Below the pieces are notes generated by a model. That model did not search any database. It was not told the origin of the DNA and worked only from the letters and a program-made list of their open reading frames with translations. A stretch of DNA of 64,000 nucleotides from contig NZ_JALPVL010000007.1 of assembly GCF_023544465.1 (NCBI RefSeq), positions 474,049-538,048 of the forward strand, in the 5' to 3' direction. Positions within the stretch are counted from its first letter, which is position 1. Every line of letters starts with the position of its first letter. Positions 27,262 through 35,989 of the stretch are shown here, piece by piece. Made by a program: the position numbers and the translations under genes. Source of the DNA: Paractinoplanes maris. Lineage in GTDB: Bacteria; Actinomycetota; Actinomycetes; Mycobacteriales; Micromonosporaceae.

Positions 27262-27404
27262 GGAGCAGATATGACAAAGGCGGTCATCAGCTCGCACTTG
27301 CCGCGAGCAGAGACCGCCCAACCGTCTTTGTGTCCGGAGGGGGACTTGAGTCCTTTTTATAGCATCCCGCACCAAAACGTCCTACTGGCTATCATATCTG
27401 CTCC
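27262..27404. repeat. 13-bp perfect inverted repeats placed symmetrically around the distal att site
   Basis: 27262-27274 (GGAGCAGATATGA) and 27392-27404 are perfect inverted copies. The centre of the pair (about 27333) nearly coincides with the centre of the 23-bp att repeat (27338). The intervening DNA shows no other symmetry. They might be recombinase or excisionase sites; one arm lies outside and one inside the island. Confidence 0.6.
27327..27349 (+). repeat. Distal attachment site: 23-bp copy of the tRNA-Leu 3' end
   Basis: Identical over 23 bp to 35990-36012, in the same orientation, where that sequence is the 3' end (T-arm half and acceptor strand) of tRNA-Leu plus four flanking bases. 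The rest of the tRNA is absent here. This is the expected far-end att core of an element integrated at the tRNA 3' end. Confidence 0.85.
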
Positions 27405-27459
27405 AGCACGCTGCGGTAGCTGCGCTGCTACGAGCCACCCGGAAGAGTCTCGGCCGGCG

Positions 27460-27939
27460 GTGGGCGCCGTGAGGTCCGTGCCACTGCCCCCACTCGTTCC
27501 CAAACTGACCCTGCCGGACCGTCAGGGCGAACGCCGTGTCCTCGGCCGCCGGCGGCAGCCGGCGCTACCACTCCCCCAGGTGCCGGTGCTGCCCCGCCGG
27601 GACGTGGTGTCCGGGATGTGCTGGATGGACCGCGCCGGGCGCGTCTCCGACCGGGCCCTCATGGAATGCCTCGGCTGGACGCCGGGCACCCGGGTCGGGT
27701 TCACCATCCGCGAGCAGCTGATCGTGGCGGTCGCCGACGAGAACGGCAACCGCCGGCTCGACAACCGCAGCCACCTCTGGCTCCCGCTCAACGTCCGGCA
27801 CGCCTGCCGGCTCTACGACCGCGAACGGGTCCTGCTCGCCGCACTACCCGGACGGCAGCGGCTGATCATCCATCCGCCCGCCTCCCTCGGGCAACTCACC
27901 GCGGCCGCCCACGTCGCCGCACTGGGCGGTGACCTGTGA
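27460..27939 (+). CDS. AbrB-like protein associated with a recombinase (about 159 aa)
   Basis: PPLVPKLTLPDRQGERRV, QVPVLPRRDVVSGMCWMDRA and GRVSDRALMECLGWTPGTRV resemble a family I recall being annotated AbrB/SpoVT-like and found beside integrases in actinomycetes; the GRVSD...LGWTPG stretch has the strand-loop-strand feel of a swapped-hairpin DNA-binding domain. This is recollection, not proof. The stop overlaps the start of the decayed recombinase as GTGA, so the two formed a translational unit. Three in-frame GTG codons (27460, 27469, 27478) could start it; the first has GGAAGAG 12 bases upstream. It may regulate the element or be left over from it. Confidence 0.5.
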   Translation: MGAVRSVPLPPLVPKLTLPDRQGERRVLGRRRQPALPLPQVPVLPRRDVVSGMCWMDRAGRVSDRALMECLGWTPGTRVGFTIREQLIVAVADENGNRRLDNRSHLWLPLNVRHACRLYDRERVLLAALPGRQRLIIHPPASLGQLTAAAHVAALGGDL

Positions 27940-28735
27940 ACGCCACCAACTCGAGACCCGAAGTCCTGCAGGCGGCGCGGGTGCTGTTGCAACAAATGGG
28001 CGTCTCCCTCGTCGACCTGATCACCGCACCCGCCGAACTCGGATCAGGAGTGCCCTCGTTCCGCGACTACGTCCCGGTGGTCATGGCCGCGGTCTCCCCC
28101 GCCTCCCAGCGCATGTACGGCACCTACTGGAACAAAGCTATCGACCTGTGGGGCGACCGCGGCATCGACCAGATCCTGCCTTCGAGATCGAAGCAGCCAT
28201 GCGCCACGTCCAGAAGCACGCGCTGAAACGCCGGAACAGCCGTGGCGGGCGCAGCGCTTCGGAACACTTCATCGCCGGGCCTCCGATCCTTATACAAGCG
28301 GGCCGTCGCCGACGGACTCATCACGGAAGGCGACAACCCTGCGCGGAAGGTTGCCAAACCCCGCCGGCTGGCCAGCACCCGCACCGCGCTGCCCTACGAA
28401 CGGCTCGGCGAACTCATCGAAACCGCCAGCGTCACCGGCAACGACCCCGAACTCGACACGCTGATCCTGCGGTTCCACATCGAGACCGCCTGCCGCCGCG
28501 GCGGCCTGCTCGGCCTCCGACCCAAGGACCTGGATGTTGAACAGTGCCTGGTCATGTTGCGGGAGAAAGGCGAAACGTTCCGCTGGCAGCCGGTTTCCCC
28601 CCCACCCTGATGGCCTTCCTCCAACTACACGTCCAGGAGCGCGACGCCTTCGAGGAAGAACCGCTGCTGCGGTACCGCAATGGACGAGCGGTCGGACGAC
28701 GCCGCTACGACTACCTGTTCGAGCGACAGGTCGTC
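27936..28735 (+). pseudogene. Decayed tyrosine recombinase, relative of the intact integrase at 34587
   Basis: Three frames join into one recombinase. The core-binding domain (RMYGTYWNKAIDLWGDRGID) starts at GTG 27936. A shifted frame then gives ADGLITEGDNPARKVAKP and the first catalytic arginine region HIETACRRGGLLGLRPKDLD. After another shift near 28605 comes LLRYRNGRAVGRRRYDYL. The same blocks occur in the intact integrase (HIETACRRGGALAIRRHDLD, LLRYRSGRAVGRRRYDHL). The C-terminal His-x-x-Arg and tyrosine segments are missing altogether. It is an older, inactivated member of the same family at the opposite end of the island. Confidence 0.8.
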
Positions 28736-28754
28736 GGCGCCGGTGACGCGGTCT

Positions 28755-28910
28755 TCGGCGGCAGCCGCCGCGGACCCGCTCCCGGTTCAGGACCAGCGCC
28801 GCGATGTGCGCGCAGGTCCGTCGACAAGACCGCACCTTGGCGGCCGGGCACCCTATGGCTACCGGCTCGTCGACGCCGGGCCCCGTCCAAACCAGGTCCA
28901 CGCTCCCTGC
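28755..28910 (+). pseudogene. Scrap of a serine recombinase
   Basis: Two frames read TRSRFRTSAAMCAQVRRQ, then LGGRAPYGYRLVDAGP and RPNQVHA. This is the conserved central block of large actinobacterial serine recombinases, where resolvase-domain helix E leads into GGRPPYGYRLVDAGPHPN. Catalytic and zinc/coiled-coil parts are absent. It is joined directly to the tail of the decayed tyrosine recombinase, so two unrelated recombinases were broken and fused here. Confidence 0.6.
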
Positions 28911-28995
28911 ACCGATACTATCCAGGCGCGTCGCCGCCCGAGTCGCGAACAGCGCGTTTCGCTCAAGTGCGCGGCAGGAACGTCGATAGCCAGGT

Positions 28996-31900
28996 ATGAC
29001 CTCCGCATCGCCCTTCGCCGCGACAACGGTCACGGACGGCCCGCGCCCTCCGGGGTACGTCGTTCTGGGCACCTTGGGGCAGGGTCACCAGGGCACGGTC
29101 TACCGCGTCCAGCGCGACGGTGCGGAGTTCGCGTTGAAGGTGCTCGCCGCCGGGGCGGAGACCGGCACCTCACCGGCGGCCGCGCGCCGGGAGGCCGCGA
29201 AGCTGGCGACGATTCGCTGTCCCGGCGTGCCGAGGGTGTACGAGGTCGGGTCGGTGGAGGGCCGGCCGTACCTCGTCATGGAGGTGGTGGAAGGCCGTCC
29301 GCTCAGCGACGCCTTGCGTCCAGGGCCGCTGCCGTGGGACACGTTGCTGCGGACCGCAATCGGCGCCGCTACAGTGCTGGAAGCGGTACACCGCGCCCAA
29401 CTGCTGCACGGCGACGTCAAACCGGACAACATCATCCTCGGCGAGGACGGCGTCGTCCGGCTCATCGACTTCTCGTTGGGCGCCCAGCTGTCCGCCGCCG
29501 ATGCCGACGGCCGCGTCGCCGGCAGCGCCCTCTACAGTTCGCCCGAGCAGAGCGGAATGCTGGAACGGGCGTTGGACGCGCGCGCCGACCTTTACTCTTT
29601 GGGTGCGGTGCTCTTCGAGGCGGCCACCGGAAAGCCACCGTTCACCGCGCCCGACCTCGGGCAGCTGCTCCGGCAGCACGCGCTGGCACCACTGCCCGAC
29701 CTTCAGCAGGCCGCCCCGCACCTGCCGGCGGCGTTCACGCGGATCCTCCAACGGCTGCTCGCCAAGGAACCAGACGATCGTCACCAGAGCGCGTCCGATG
29801 TGCTCGCGGACCTGCGGTTGGCGGCGGCAGAGCAGGGTGACCCGGGCGACGTGCCGGCTACCGAGCAGCGAGCGCGGGACGAGGTTCCGCTCATCGGCCG
29901 CGACGCTGAACTGACGGCCCTGCGCGACGGGTGGACACAGGCGCTGGCCGGCCGGGGCGGCCTGGTGATGGTGACCGGGGTTTCCGGCGTCGGCAAGAGT
30001 CACCTGGTCCGCGAGCTCACACACAGCCTGCCGACCAGCTCTCCCGTGCTGCACGGCGTCGGCGTCCACGGGACGAAGCAGCCCCTTGCGCCGCTGCGCG
30101 CGGCCATCGACGGATATCTTCGCGAGCTGGCGCAGCTGCCTGACAGCGAGGCGGAGACTGCTGTGCAGGTGCTGCGGACGGCGGCCGCGGACACGGCCGA
30201 CATGATCAGTCATCTGTCGGACGGGCTGTCGACCGCTCTGGGCACGCCGGCGTCCGCCGGTAGCGCCGTCGACGAGACGCGCCACACCGCCGCAGTGGCC
30301 AGCTTCCTGCTCGAGCTGGCCCGTCGCAGCAACGGCCTGCTACTGCACCTCGACGACCTGCAGTGGTACGACCGTTCCACCGTACGAGTGCTGGAGCAGC
30401 TCGCTGCCGAGGCGGACCGGGCGCCTCTGCTCGTCGTCTTCACCGTCCGCTCGGAGGAGGCCGATGCCGAGCCGGTGGCCGCTGTGCGGGAAATGCTCGG
30501 CGATCAGCTGACCACTGTGACGCTGCCTCCCTTGGACGTTGCGGCGACGGCTGCGCTAATTACCACTGTCAACGGCGGGCTGGCGATCAGTGACCAGCTC
30601 GCCGCGCGGCTGGCGGCCCGCAGCGGGGGAAATCCGTTCATCCTGACCGAGTACGTGCGGGCGCTGATCGACGCCGGCGTCGTCACCGTCAGCTGGGGCG
30701 AATGGCGCGTCGACGTCGCCATGCTCGATGGCCTCACCCTGCCCCAGGACGTCTCCGATCTGGTGCGGCGGCGCGTCGATGCGCTGGACGCGGCGAACCG
30801 CCACGTTCTCGGGACCGCCGCCACCGCCGGTTTCCGGTTCCAGGCTGACGTTTTGGCCGCCGTGGAAGGACTGTCGCACCGTTCCGTCGTCACCCTGCTC
30901 ACCGACGCCGCCCGGCTCGGGCTGGTCGAGGAACTCGAGGAAGGCGTCTACGGGTTCCTGCACGAGCGCATCCGCGAGGCGCTGACGGAGCAGTTCGACG
31001 AGGTGAGCCGGCAGCGCCTGCACGACCGCATCGCCGACGTGCTGGACCGGGACACCCCATCGACCGACGCCGACGTGTACGCGCTCGCCCACCACCGGAT
31101 GAGCGGCACCCCCGGACACGATGCGACCGCGACCTTCGCCGCGTGCCGGGCGGCGGCCGAGCTCGCCCTGACCGATTGGGCCCCGGAGACGGCCGCGGTG
31201 ATGCTGGAACACGCCGCGGCGGTCGCCGACGAAAACGGCATGCCGACGGACGACACCTTCGGCGAACTGCTCGCCACGGCCTATCACCGATCCGCCCGGC
31301 TGGACGACGCCGTCGCCGCCGTGCACGCGGCCGTGGAGCGCGCGACCGATCCCCTGCGGCGGGCCCACCTGCTGCGCCTGCTGAGCATGGTGCACCAGTC
31401 CGCTTGGGACACCGAACGGCAGATCAGCGCCGCCGAGCAGGCCCTGGCCGAGCTGGGACGACCCCTGCCTCACCGCAGCGCCGGCCGGGCGTTGTCCTCG
31501 GTCGGCTATTTCCTGCTGAGCGTGTTGATCCAGCTCACCGGGATCGGCGGCAGCACCAGAAACCCACGAACGCGCGACCGCTACCTGCTGCAGTGCGCCC
31601 TCTACGAGAGTCTGGGCGCGGCGTACACCCGTGAGCTGCAACCGGCCAAGTCCGTAATCTTCGCCCTGCGCGCGCCCTACCTCACCCGCCGCACCGGCCG
31701 GTCCACCGAGGGCGTGCGCGCGATCACCGCGGTCGCGCTGCTATTGGAGTTCACCGGCTTCCCGCGGCTGGCGAACCGGGTGTCGTCCCGGGTCGCCCAG
31801 GACGCCGCCGCGCTCGGCGACCAGGCGCTCATGGCCCACGTCGCGTGGAGCCGAGCCATCGCCCGGCACGGCAGTGGCCGGGACGACGGCACGCAGATAC

Positions 31901-34389
31901 GCAGGATGCTGGACGAGCACGGCCGCTGGCTGGACTTCGGCCTGGCGCTCGACGCATACGCCGTACTGTCCTGGGATTGGCTGCTGTGCGGCGACATGGC
32001 CACTGCGGAGACCGGTCTCGATCAGGCTCGTCGCCGTGCCACGGTGAGCGGGCAGAGCCGGCGCAGTGCCGTTGTGGCGGCTGACGCCTGCCTGCTGGCG
32101 CTGCGCGGGCGTGCGGGCGAGGCGGCGCTGAAGCTCAACACGATCGCCAGTGGAGAGATACCGCTGCACCAATGGGTCGACCTTCTGATCGGCCGGGTGC
32201 AGACGGCGATCGAGCGCGGCGATTTCGGCGAGGACTACGAGCGCGCGATGGCAGAGTTCGACGCGTACGGGCTAACACCCCGTGACCTGCTGCCCGCTCA
32301 GCACACCTTCTACTGCCTGCGGGCGTACGCCGAGTTGGAGCGGTGCCGTACGGTCCCCGAGCAGGACCGGCCGGCTCAGCTGGTAGCGGCACGCGCCGCC
32401 CTGGCGACCCTGGGCAAGGTGGCCTACCGGCCCATCCTGCGCGCATATCACCGCGTCGGCCGGGCCGCGTTGTGCGTGCTCGACGGCTCCCCCGGCAAAG
32501 CGCTGGAGCGGCTCACGGCGGCCGCTGCCGACGTACGAGCCGTGGACGCGCCACTGCTCGAATACGAAGCAGCACGTATCCAAGCGCACGCCTTGGCGGC
32601 TCTGCAGCTGCCGCAGCACGCCCGCCGCCAGGCCAACTTCGCCGCAACCGTGGCGCACTTCCAGGGCTGGCCCCACCGCGTCCAGCGGCTCATGGCCGAG
32701 TTCGGTTTCGCCACCTCCGCCGAGGACATCTCCGTCCGCTCGGGCGCCGCCCGTTACCGCGACGCCCAGCGCCAGTCGGCACTGCAACAGGTCAGCCTCG
32801 CCGCGGCGCGCGTTCTCGACCCGGCCCAGCTGGTCCGAATCGCTCTCGACGAAGTGATCCGCATCCTCGGCGCCGAACGTGCGTTCCTGCTCCTGGAAGA
32901 TGACAGCACCGCAGGCCTGGGATCCCACGTCGGCCGGGACGCCTACAGCCAGGACCTGGTGCAGGCCCATGGCTACAGCACCCGCATCGTCGATCAGGTC
33001 CGCGCGGGGCGACGTGCCGTCGTCGTGACCGGAACCGACCGCGGCGAGCTGCCGCGATCCGACAGCATGATCGAGTACGACCTGCGCAGCATCGTGGCGG
33101 CGCCCATCGTGCTCGACGACCGGCTGCTGGGGGTCGTCTACCTGGACAGCAGGCTCGCCAAGGGCGTCTTCACCGGGGCTGACCTGGAACTACTGACGGC
33201 GGTCGGCCATCAGATCGCGATCTCCCTCGAGACAGCCCGGGCGGCGCAGCTGGAGGTGGCGGTGGCCACCGCACAGCATCAGCGAGACCTGGCCGAGTTG
33301 CTGCGGAAGGCCATGACGTCCTTCGCCGGGACTCTAGACCCGGAGGACGTCCTCGATCGGCTGATGGTTGCGGTGCGTCAGACCGGGGCCACAGACCATT
33401 TCGGCCTGATCACAGCGGCGGAGGATGCGGCCGCATTGACGGTGCGGTATCACGACGGCGACGAGACCCGGCGGCGGCTGGTCGAAGGCATGCCGGAGGA
33501 ATTTTCGGCGTTGCTGCGGTATGCCCATCCGACGCCACCCCAGCACGGCCCCGCGGCGTCCGGCCTGGCCCGGGTCGGCGCAGCCCTAGCCGACTGCGGC
33601 GTGACGTCACACGACAGCTGGCGACTGATCCCCTTGACGGTCCGCGACGGCCAGCTCGGCATCCTGCTGCTCGGCAGTGCCGCGCCGGCGGGCAGCACCG
33701 CTGATCCTCAGGTCATCGCGACGCTGGCCGGGCAGGCGATGACGGCGTACGAGAACGCGAGGTTGTTCGCCCAGGTCCACCACATGGCCGCAGTCGATTC
33801 CCTGACCGGCATCGCCAACCGGCGCTCCTTCTTCGACCGGGCCCAGCAGGAGTTCGCCAGCGCTGGCGAGCGTCACCGGGGCGCCGTGCTGATGATCGAC
33901 GTCGACAACTTCAAAAAGATCAACGACGGGCACGGCCACCACATCGGCGACGAAGTGCTCCGCGGAGTCGCCGCACGTTTGCAGGCGAGCTGCGGCACCA
34001 CCGATCTCGTGGCGCGATACGGTGGCGAGGAGTTCGTCGTCCTGCTACCCGACGGCGGCGAGCAGGCTTCGGCCGTCGCCGAGCGGATCCGCTGCGAGGT
34101 GGCCGGCACCCCGATCGCCACCTCAGCCGGTCCGGTGCCGGTGACCGTCAGCGTGGGTGCCACACCCACCGTCGGAGTGACTGCCGTCGACGCCGCGTTG
34201 ACCCGCGCCGACTCGTGCCTATACGAGGCCAAACACGGCGGCCGCAATCGCGTCGTGGTGGCTGAGGCCGGCGCAGGGGCCGGGCCTTCGTCAGTCTCGA
34301 CTGCCGAGGCCAACTCCGACGGGCATGGTCCGCGGTCTGCGCGCCTCGGGCGCACCGCCTTGCCTGCGGGCGGCGGCGTGCCGTCATGA
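28996..34389 (+). CDS. Ser/Thr kinase - AAA ATPase - GAF - GAF - GGDEF signalling protein (1797 aa)
   Basis: Residues 13-275 are a protein kinase: LGQGHQGTVY loop, FALK lysine (about 48), HGDVKPDN (about 137-144; Gly replaces Arg of HRD) and DFSLG (about 157-161; Ser replaces Gly of DFG). Residues 300-620 are a STAND-type ATPase (Walker A VSGVGKSHL about 325, Walker B LLLHLDDLQWYD about 448). Residues 640-1240 are helical repeats. GAF domains span about 1255-1415 and 1440-1590. Residues 1600-1765 are a diguanylate cyclase with DSLTGIANRR and RYGGEEF; no RxxD inhibitory site is seen five residues before it. It likely couples a sensory or phosphorylation input to c-di-GMP synthesis in the cytoplasm. 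The ATG has only a weak site. It is the sole cargo of the tRNA island. Confidence 0.88.
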   Translation: MTSASPFAATTVTDGPRPPGYVVLGTLGQGHQGTVYRVQRDGAEFALKVLAAGAETGTSPAAARREAAKLATIRCPGVPRVYEVGSVEGRPYLVMEVVEGRPLSDALRPGPLPWDTLLRTAIGAATVLEAVHRAQLLHGDVKPDNIILGEDGVVRLIDFSLGAQLSAADADGRVAGSALYSSPEQSGMLERALDARADLYSLGAVLFEAATGKPPFTAPDLGQLLRQHALAPLPDLQQAAPHLPAAFTRILQRLLAKEPDDRHQSASDVLADLRLAAAEQGDPGDVPATEQRARDEVPLIGRDAELTALRDGWTQALAGRGGLVMVTGVSGVGKSHLVRELTHSLPTSSPVLHGVGVHGTKQPLAPLRAAIDGYLRELAQLPDSEAETAVQVLRTAAADTADMISHLSDGLSTALGTPASAGSAVDETRHTAAVASFLLELARRSNGLLLHLDDLQWYDRSTVRVLEQLAAEADRAPLLVVFTVRSEEADAEPVAAVREMLGDQLTTVTLPPLDVAATAALITTVNGGLAISDQLAARLAARSGGNPFILTEYVRALIDAGVVTVSWGEWRVDVAMLDGLTLPQDVSDLVRRRVDALDAANRHVLGTAATAGFRFQADVLAAVEGLSHRSVVTLLTDAARLGLVEELEEGVYGFLHERIREALTEQFDEVSRQRLHDRIADVLDRDTPSTDADVYALAHHRMSGTPGHDATATFAACRAAAELALTDWAPETAAVMLEHAAAVADENGMPTDDTFGELLATAYHRSARLDDAVAAVHAAVERATDPLRRAHLLRLLSMVHQSAWDTERQISAAEQALAELGRPLPHRSAGRALSSVGYFLLSVLIQLTGIGGSTRNPRTRDRYLLQCALYESLGAAYTRELQPAKSVIFALRAPYLTRRTGRSTEGVRAITAVALLLEFTGFPRLANRVSSRVAQDAAALGDQALMAHVAWSRAIARHGSGRDDGTQIRRMLDEHGRWLDFGLALDAYAVLSWDWLLCGDMATAETGLDQARRRATVSGQSRRSAVVAADACLLALRGRAGEAALKLNTIASGEIPLHQWVDLLIGRVQTAIERGDFGEDYERAMAEFDAYGLTPRDLLPAQHTFYCLRAYAELERCRTVPEQDRPAQLVAARAALATLGKVAYRPILRAYHRVGRAALCVLDGSPGKALERLTAAAADVRAVDAPLLEYEAARIQAHALAALQLPQHARRQANFAATVAHFQGWPHRVQRLMAEFGFATSAEDISVRSGAARYRDAQRQSALQQVSLAAARVLDPAQLVRIALDEVIRILGAERAFLLLEDDSTAGLGSHVGRDAYSQDLVQAHGYSTRIVDQVRAGRRAVVVTGTDRGELPRSDSMIEYDLRSIVAAPIVLDDRLLGVVYLDSRLAKGVFTGADLELLTAVGHQIAISLETARAAQLEVAVATAQHQRDLAELLRKAMTSFAGTLDPEDVLDRLMVAVRQTGATDHFGLITAAEDAAALTVRYHDGDETRRRLVEGMPEEFSALLRYAHPTPPQHGPAASGLARVGAALADCGVTSHDSWRLIPLTVRDGQLGILLLGSAAPAGSTADPQVIATLAGQAMTAYENARLFAQVHHMAAVDSLTGIANRRSFFDRAQQEFASAGERHRGAVLMIDVDNFKKINDGHGHHIGDEVLRGVAARLQASCGTTDLVARYGGEEFVVLLPDGGEQASAVAERIRCEVAGTPIATSAGPVPVTVSVGATPTVGVTAVDAALTRADSCLYEAKHGGRNRVVVAEAGAGAGPSSVSTAEANSDGHGPRSARLGRTALPAGGGVPS

Positions 34390-34489
34390 ATACGGGAGCC
34401 GTCGTCACCCTTGTCGTGGGTGCGTGCTCACCCTGTGCCGGAGTGGTCCTGGACGAGGTGAGCGAAGGCCTTTTCGAGCAGCCTTGTAG

Positions 34490-34622
34490 TGCTGGTCCGA
34501 CTGGAGCGGCCCGGACGATCCCGGGCTGATCACCTACTGGCTTTTCCCACCGAAAGTCCTTGCGCTGATCCTCCACGCCTACACCGATGACCCGATCAAC
34601 CGCCGTGACGACGCCGAACGCT
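34490..34622 (+). pseudogene. Short coding remnant upstream of the integrase
   Basis: A frame entered after a TAG reads DWSGPDDPGLITYWLFPP, then KVLALILHAYTDDPINRR and stops with TGA at 34620-34622, overlapping the first codons of the integrase. The composition and helix pattern look like a genuine C-terminus, but no upstream part exists between it and the kinase gene. Family not recognised. It may be the tail of a gene that once preceded and was coupled to the integrase, as the AbrB-like gene is to the decayed recombinase. Confidence 0.35.
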
Positions 34623-35753
34623 GAGGGAGCCAGCCAGACCGAAGGCAATGTAGCTCTGGTCGCTGCCCTCATGGCGCAGCTCAATATCACCGCCGACCAG
34701 CTTCCCCGCACCGACGCTCCCCCACGCCCGAGCCGGACCGTTCCTACCTTCGACGAATACATCCTCCAGGTCGCCGCTGGTGTGGTCGCCGGAACTCGCC
34801 GCGTCTACGACACTTACTGGCGGCGCATACGCGAGCGATGGGGACACCGGCGTCTCGATGAGCCCACGCCCTTGGAGATCACACAGTTCGCCCAGGAAGT
34901 CCGCGATGGCGCCGTCGTCCGCCGCAACCATCGAGGCGGAGCCGGCGCCGCCGAACACCTCATCGCCGCCTTCCGCTGCATCTACCGCTACGCCGTCGCG
35001 GACCGGCTCATCGAGGCAGGAAACAACCCGGCCGCTCGTGTCGACAAACCCCACCGCCAGCCCAGTCTGCGGCACGCACTCCCCGACCCCGCTCTCGCTG
35101 CGATCGTCAAAGTCGCCGGCGAAACCCGCAACGACCCCAACTTGGACCTGCTGATCCTGCGCCCGCACATCGAGACCGCGTGCCGCCGCGGCGGGGCACT
35201 CGCGATCAGACGCCACGACCTGGACACCGACCAGTGCCTCGTGTTGCTCCGGGACAAAGGCCAAACTCAACGCTGGCAGCCGATCTCGCCGACCCTCACC
35301 GCAGCGCTGGTCGCCCATCACAACGAACGCTCAGACGGCAGCCCAGATGAGCAGCTGCTGCGCTACCGCAGTGGCCGCGCCGTCGGCCGCCGTCGCTACG
35401 ACCATCTCTGGCAGCGCATCGGCACCTACCTACCCTGGGTGGCCGTCCAGCAGATCAGCGTCCACTGGATACGCCACACCACCCTCACCTGGATCGAGCG
35501 GCACTTCTCCTACGCAATCGCCCGCGCCTTCGCCGGCCACGCCGGGGGCAGCGAAGCCGGCACCACCGCGACCTACGTCAAAGCCACCCTGCAGGAACTC
35601 GCTCGAGCACTCGCGACGATGACCGGAGAACCACATCCGATCGCCGACATGGACCCCATGGCAACGATGCTCCGCGCCGAAGCCCCAACCTGGTTGAACG
35701 ATCCACCTCGACTTCCAGACAAGGCCTCGGCAGAGGTTTCAGAAGACGCGTGA
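34587..35753 (+). CDS. int: Tyrosine site-specific integrase (388 aa)
   Basis: A core-binding domain occupies about 50-150 (FDEYILQVAAGVVAGTRRVY), and the catalytic domain has Arg in HIETACRRGGALAI, Lys in the following hairpin (RDKGQTQRW), HWIRHTTLTW (His-x-x-Arg), GHAGG (second His) and the tyrosine nucleophile in ATYVKATLQEL. All six active-site positions appear present. It lies 240 bp from the tRNA-Leu attachment site, pointing toward it, the usual place for the enzyme that inserted the island. The assigned ATG lacks a ribosome site; a later start within the first 30 codons is possible. A decayed relative lies at 27936. Confidence 0.88.
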   Translation: MTRSTAVTTPNAEGASQTEGNVALVAALMAQLNITADQLPRTDAPPRPSRTVPTFDEYILQVAAGVVAGTRRVYDTYWRRIRERWGHRRLDEPTPLEITQFAQEVRDGAVVRRNHRGGAGAAEHLIAAFRCIYRYAVADRLIEAGNNPAARVDKPHRQPSLRHALPDPALAAIVKVAGETRNDPNLDLLILRPHIETACRRGGALAIRRHDLDTDQCLVLLRDKGQTQRWQPISPTLTAALVAHHNERSDGSPDEQLLRYRSGRAVGRRRYDHLWQRIGTYLPWVAVQQISVHWIRHTTLTWIERHFSYAIARAFAGHAGGSEAGTTATYVKATLQELARALATMTGEPHPIADMDPMATMLRAEAPTWLNDPPRLPDKASAEVSEDA

Positions 35754-35772
35754 CCGCGTTCACCGGCGTGGG

Positions 35773-35871
35773 ATCGTCCCTGCTCAGAGCACCTAACAAG
35801 GCATAATCGTCCCTGCTCAGAGCACCTAACAAGGCATAATCGTCCCTGCTCAGAGCACCTAACAAGGCATA
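35773..35871 (+). repeat. Three perfect 33-bp tandem repeats
   Basis: Three head-to-tail identical units (35773-35805, 35806-35838, 35839-35871), each beginning ATCGTCCCTG and ending AACAAGGCATA. Each unit contains the interrupted palindrome TGCTC-A-GAGCA. They sit between the integrase stop and the attachment site, where arm-type integrase or excisionase sites are found in other elements. The period of about three helical turns puts all copies on one DNA face. Identity of the copies suggests recent amplification or active conservation. Confidence 0.9.
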
Positions 35872-35917
35872 TAAGTAACGGCCAGCCGCCTCGGCTGGCC
35901 GTTACTTATATGCCTTG
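35863..35917. repeat. Perfect 26-bp inverted repeat (long hairpin, 3-nt loop)
   Basis: 35863-35888 and 35892-35917 are perfectly complementary around the loop CCT. The left arm starts inside the end of the third 33-bp repeat. The arms contain CAAGGCATATAAGTAACGG. It has no T-run, so it is not a standard terminator, although it could stop transcription from the integrase. As a cruciform or folded single strand it could be a recombination or replication site of the island. Confidence 0.9.
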
Positions 35918-35989
35918 AGACGAACCCAAGATGGGTCATCTGGATATCATGTGCCCATGAACACCCATGCTGTGCATGGATGCTACGGA

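Noticed and set aside
35773..35871. Possible CRISPR array
   Set aside because: The three 33-bp units are directly adjacent with no spacers, and no cas genes are present.
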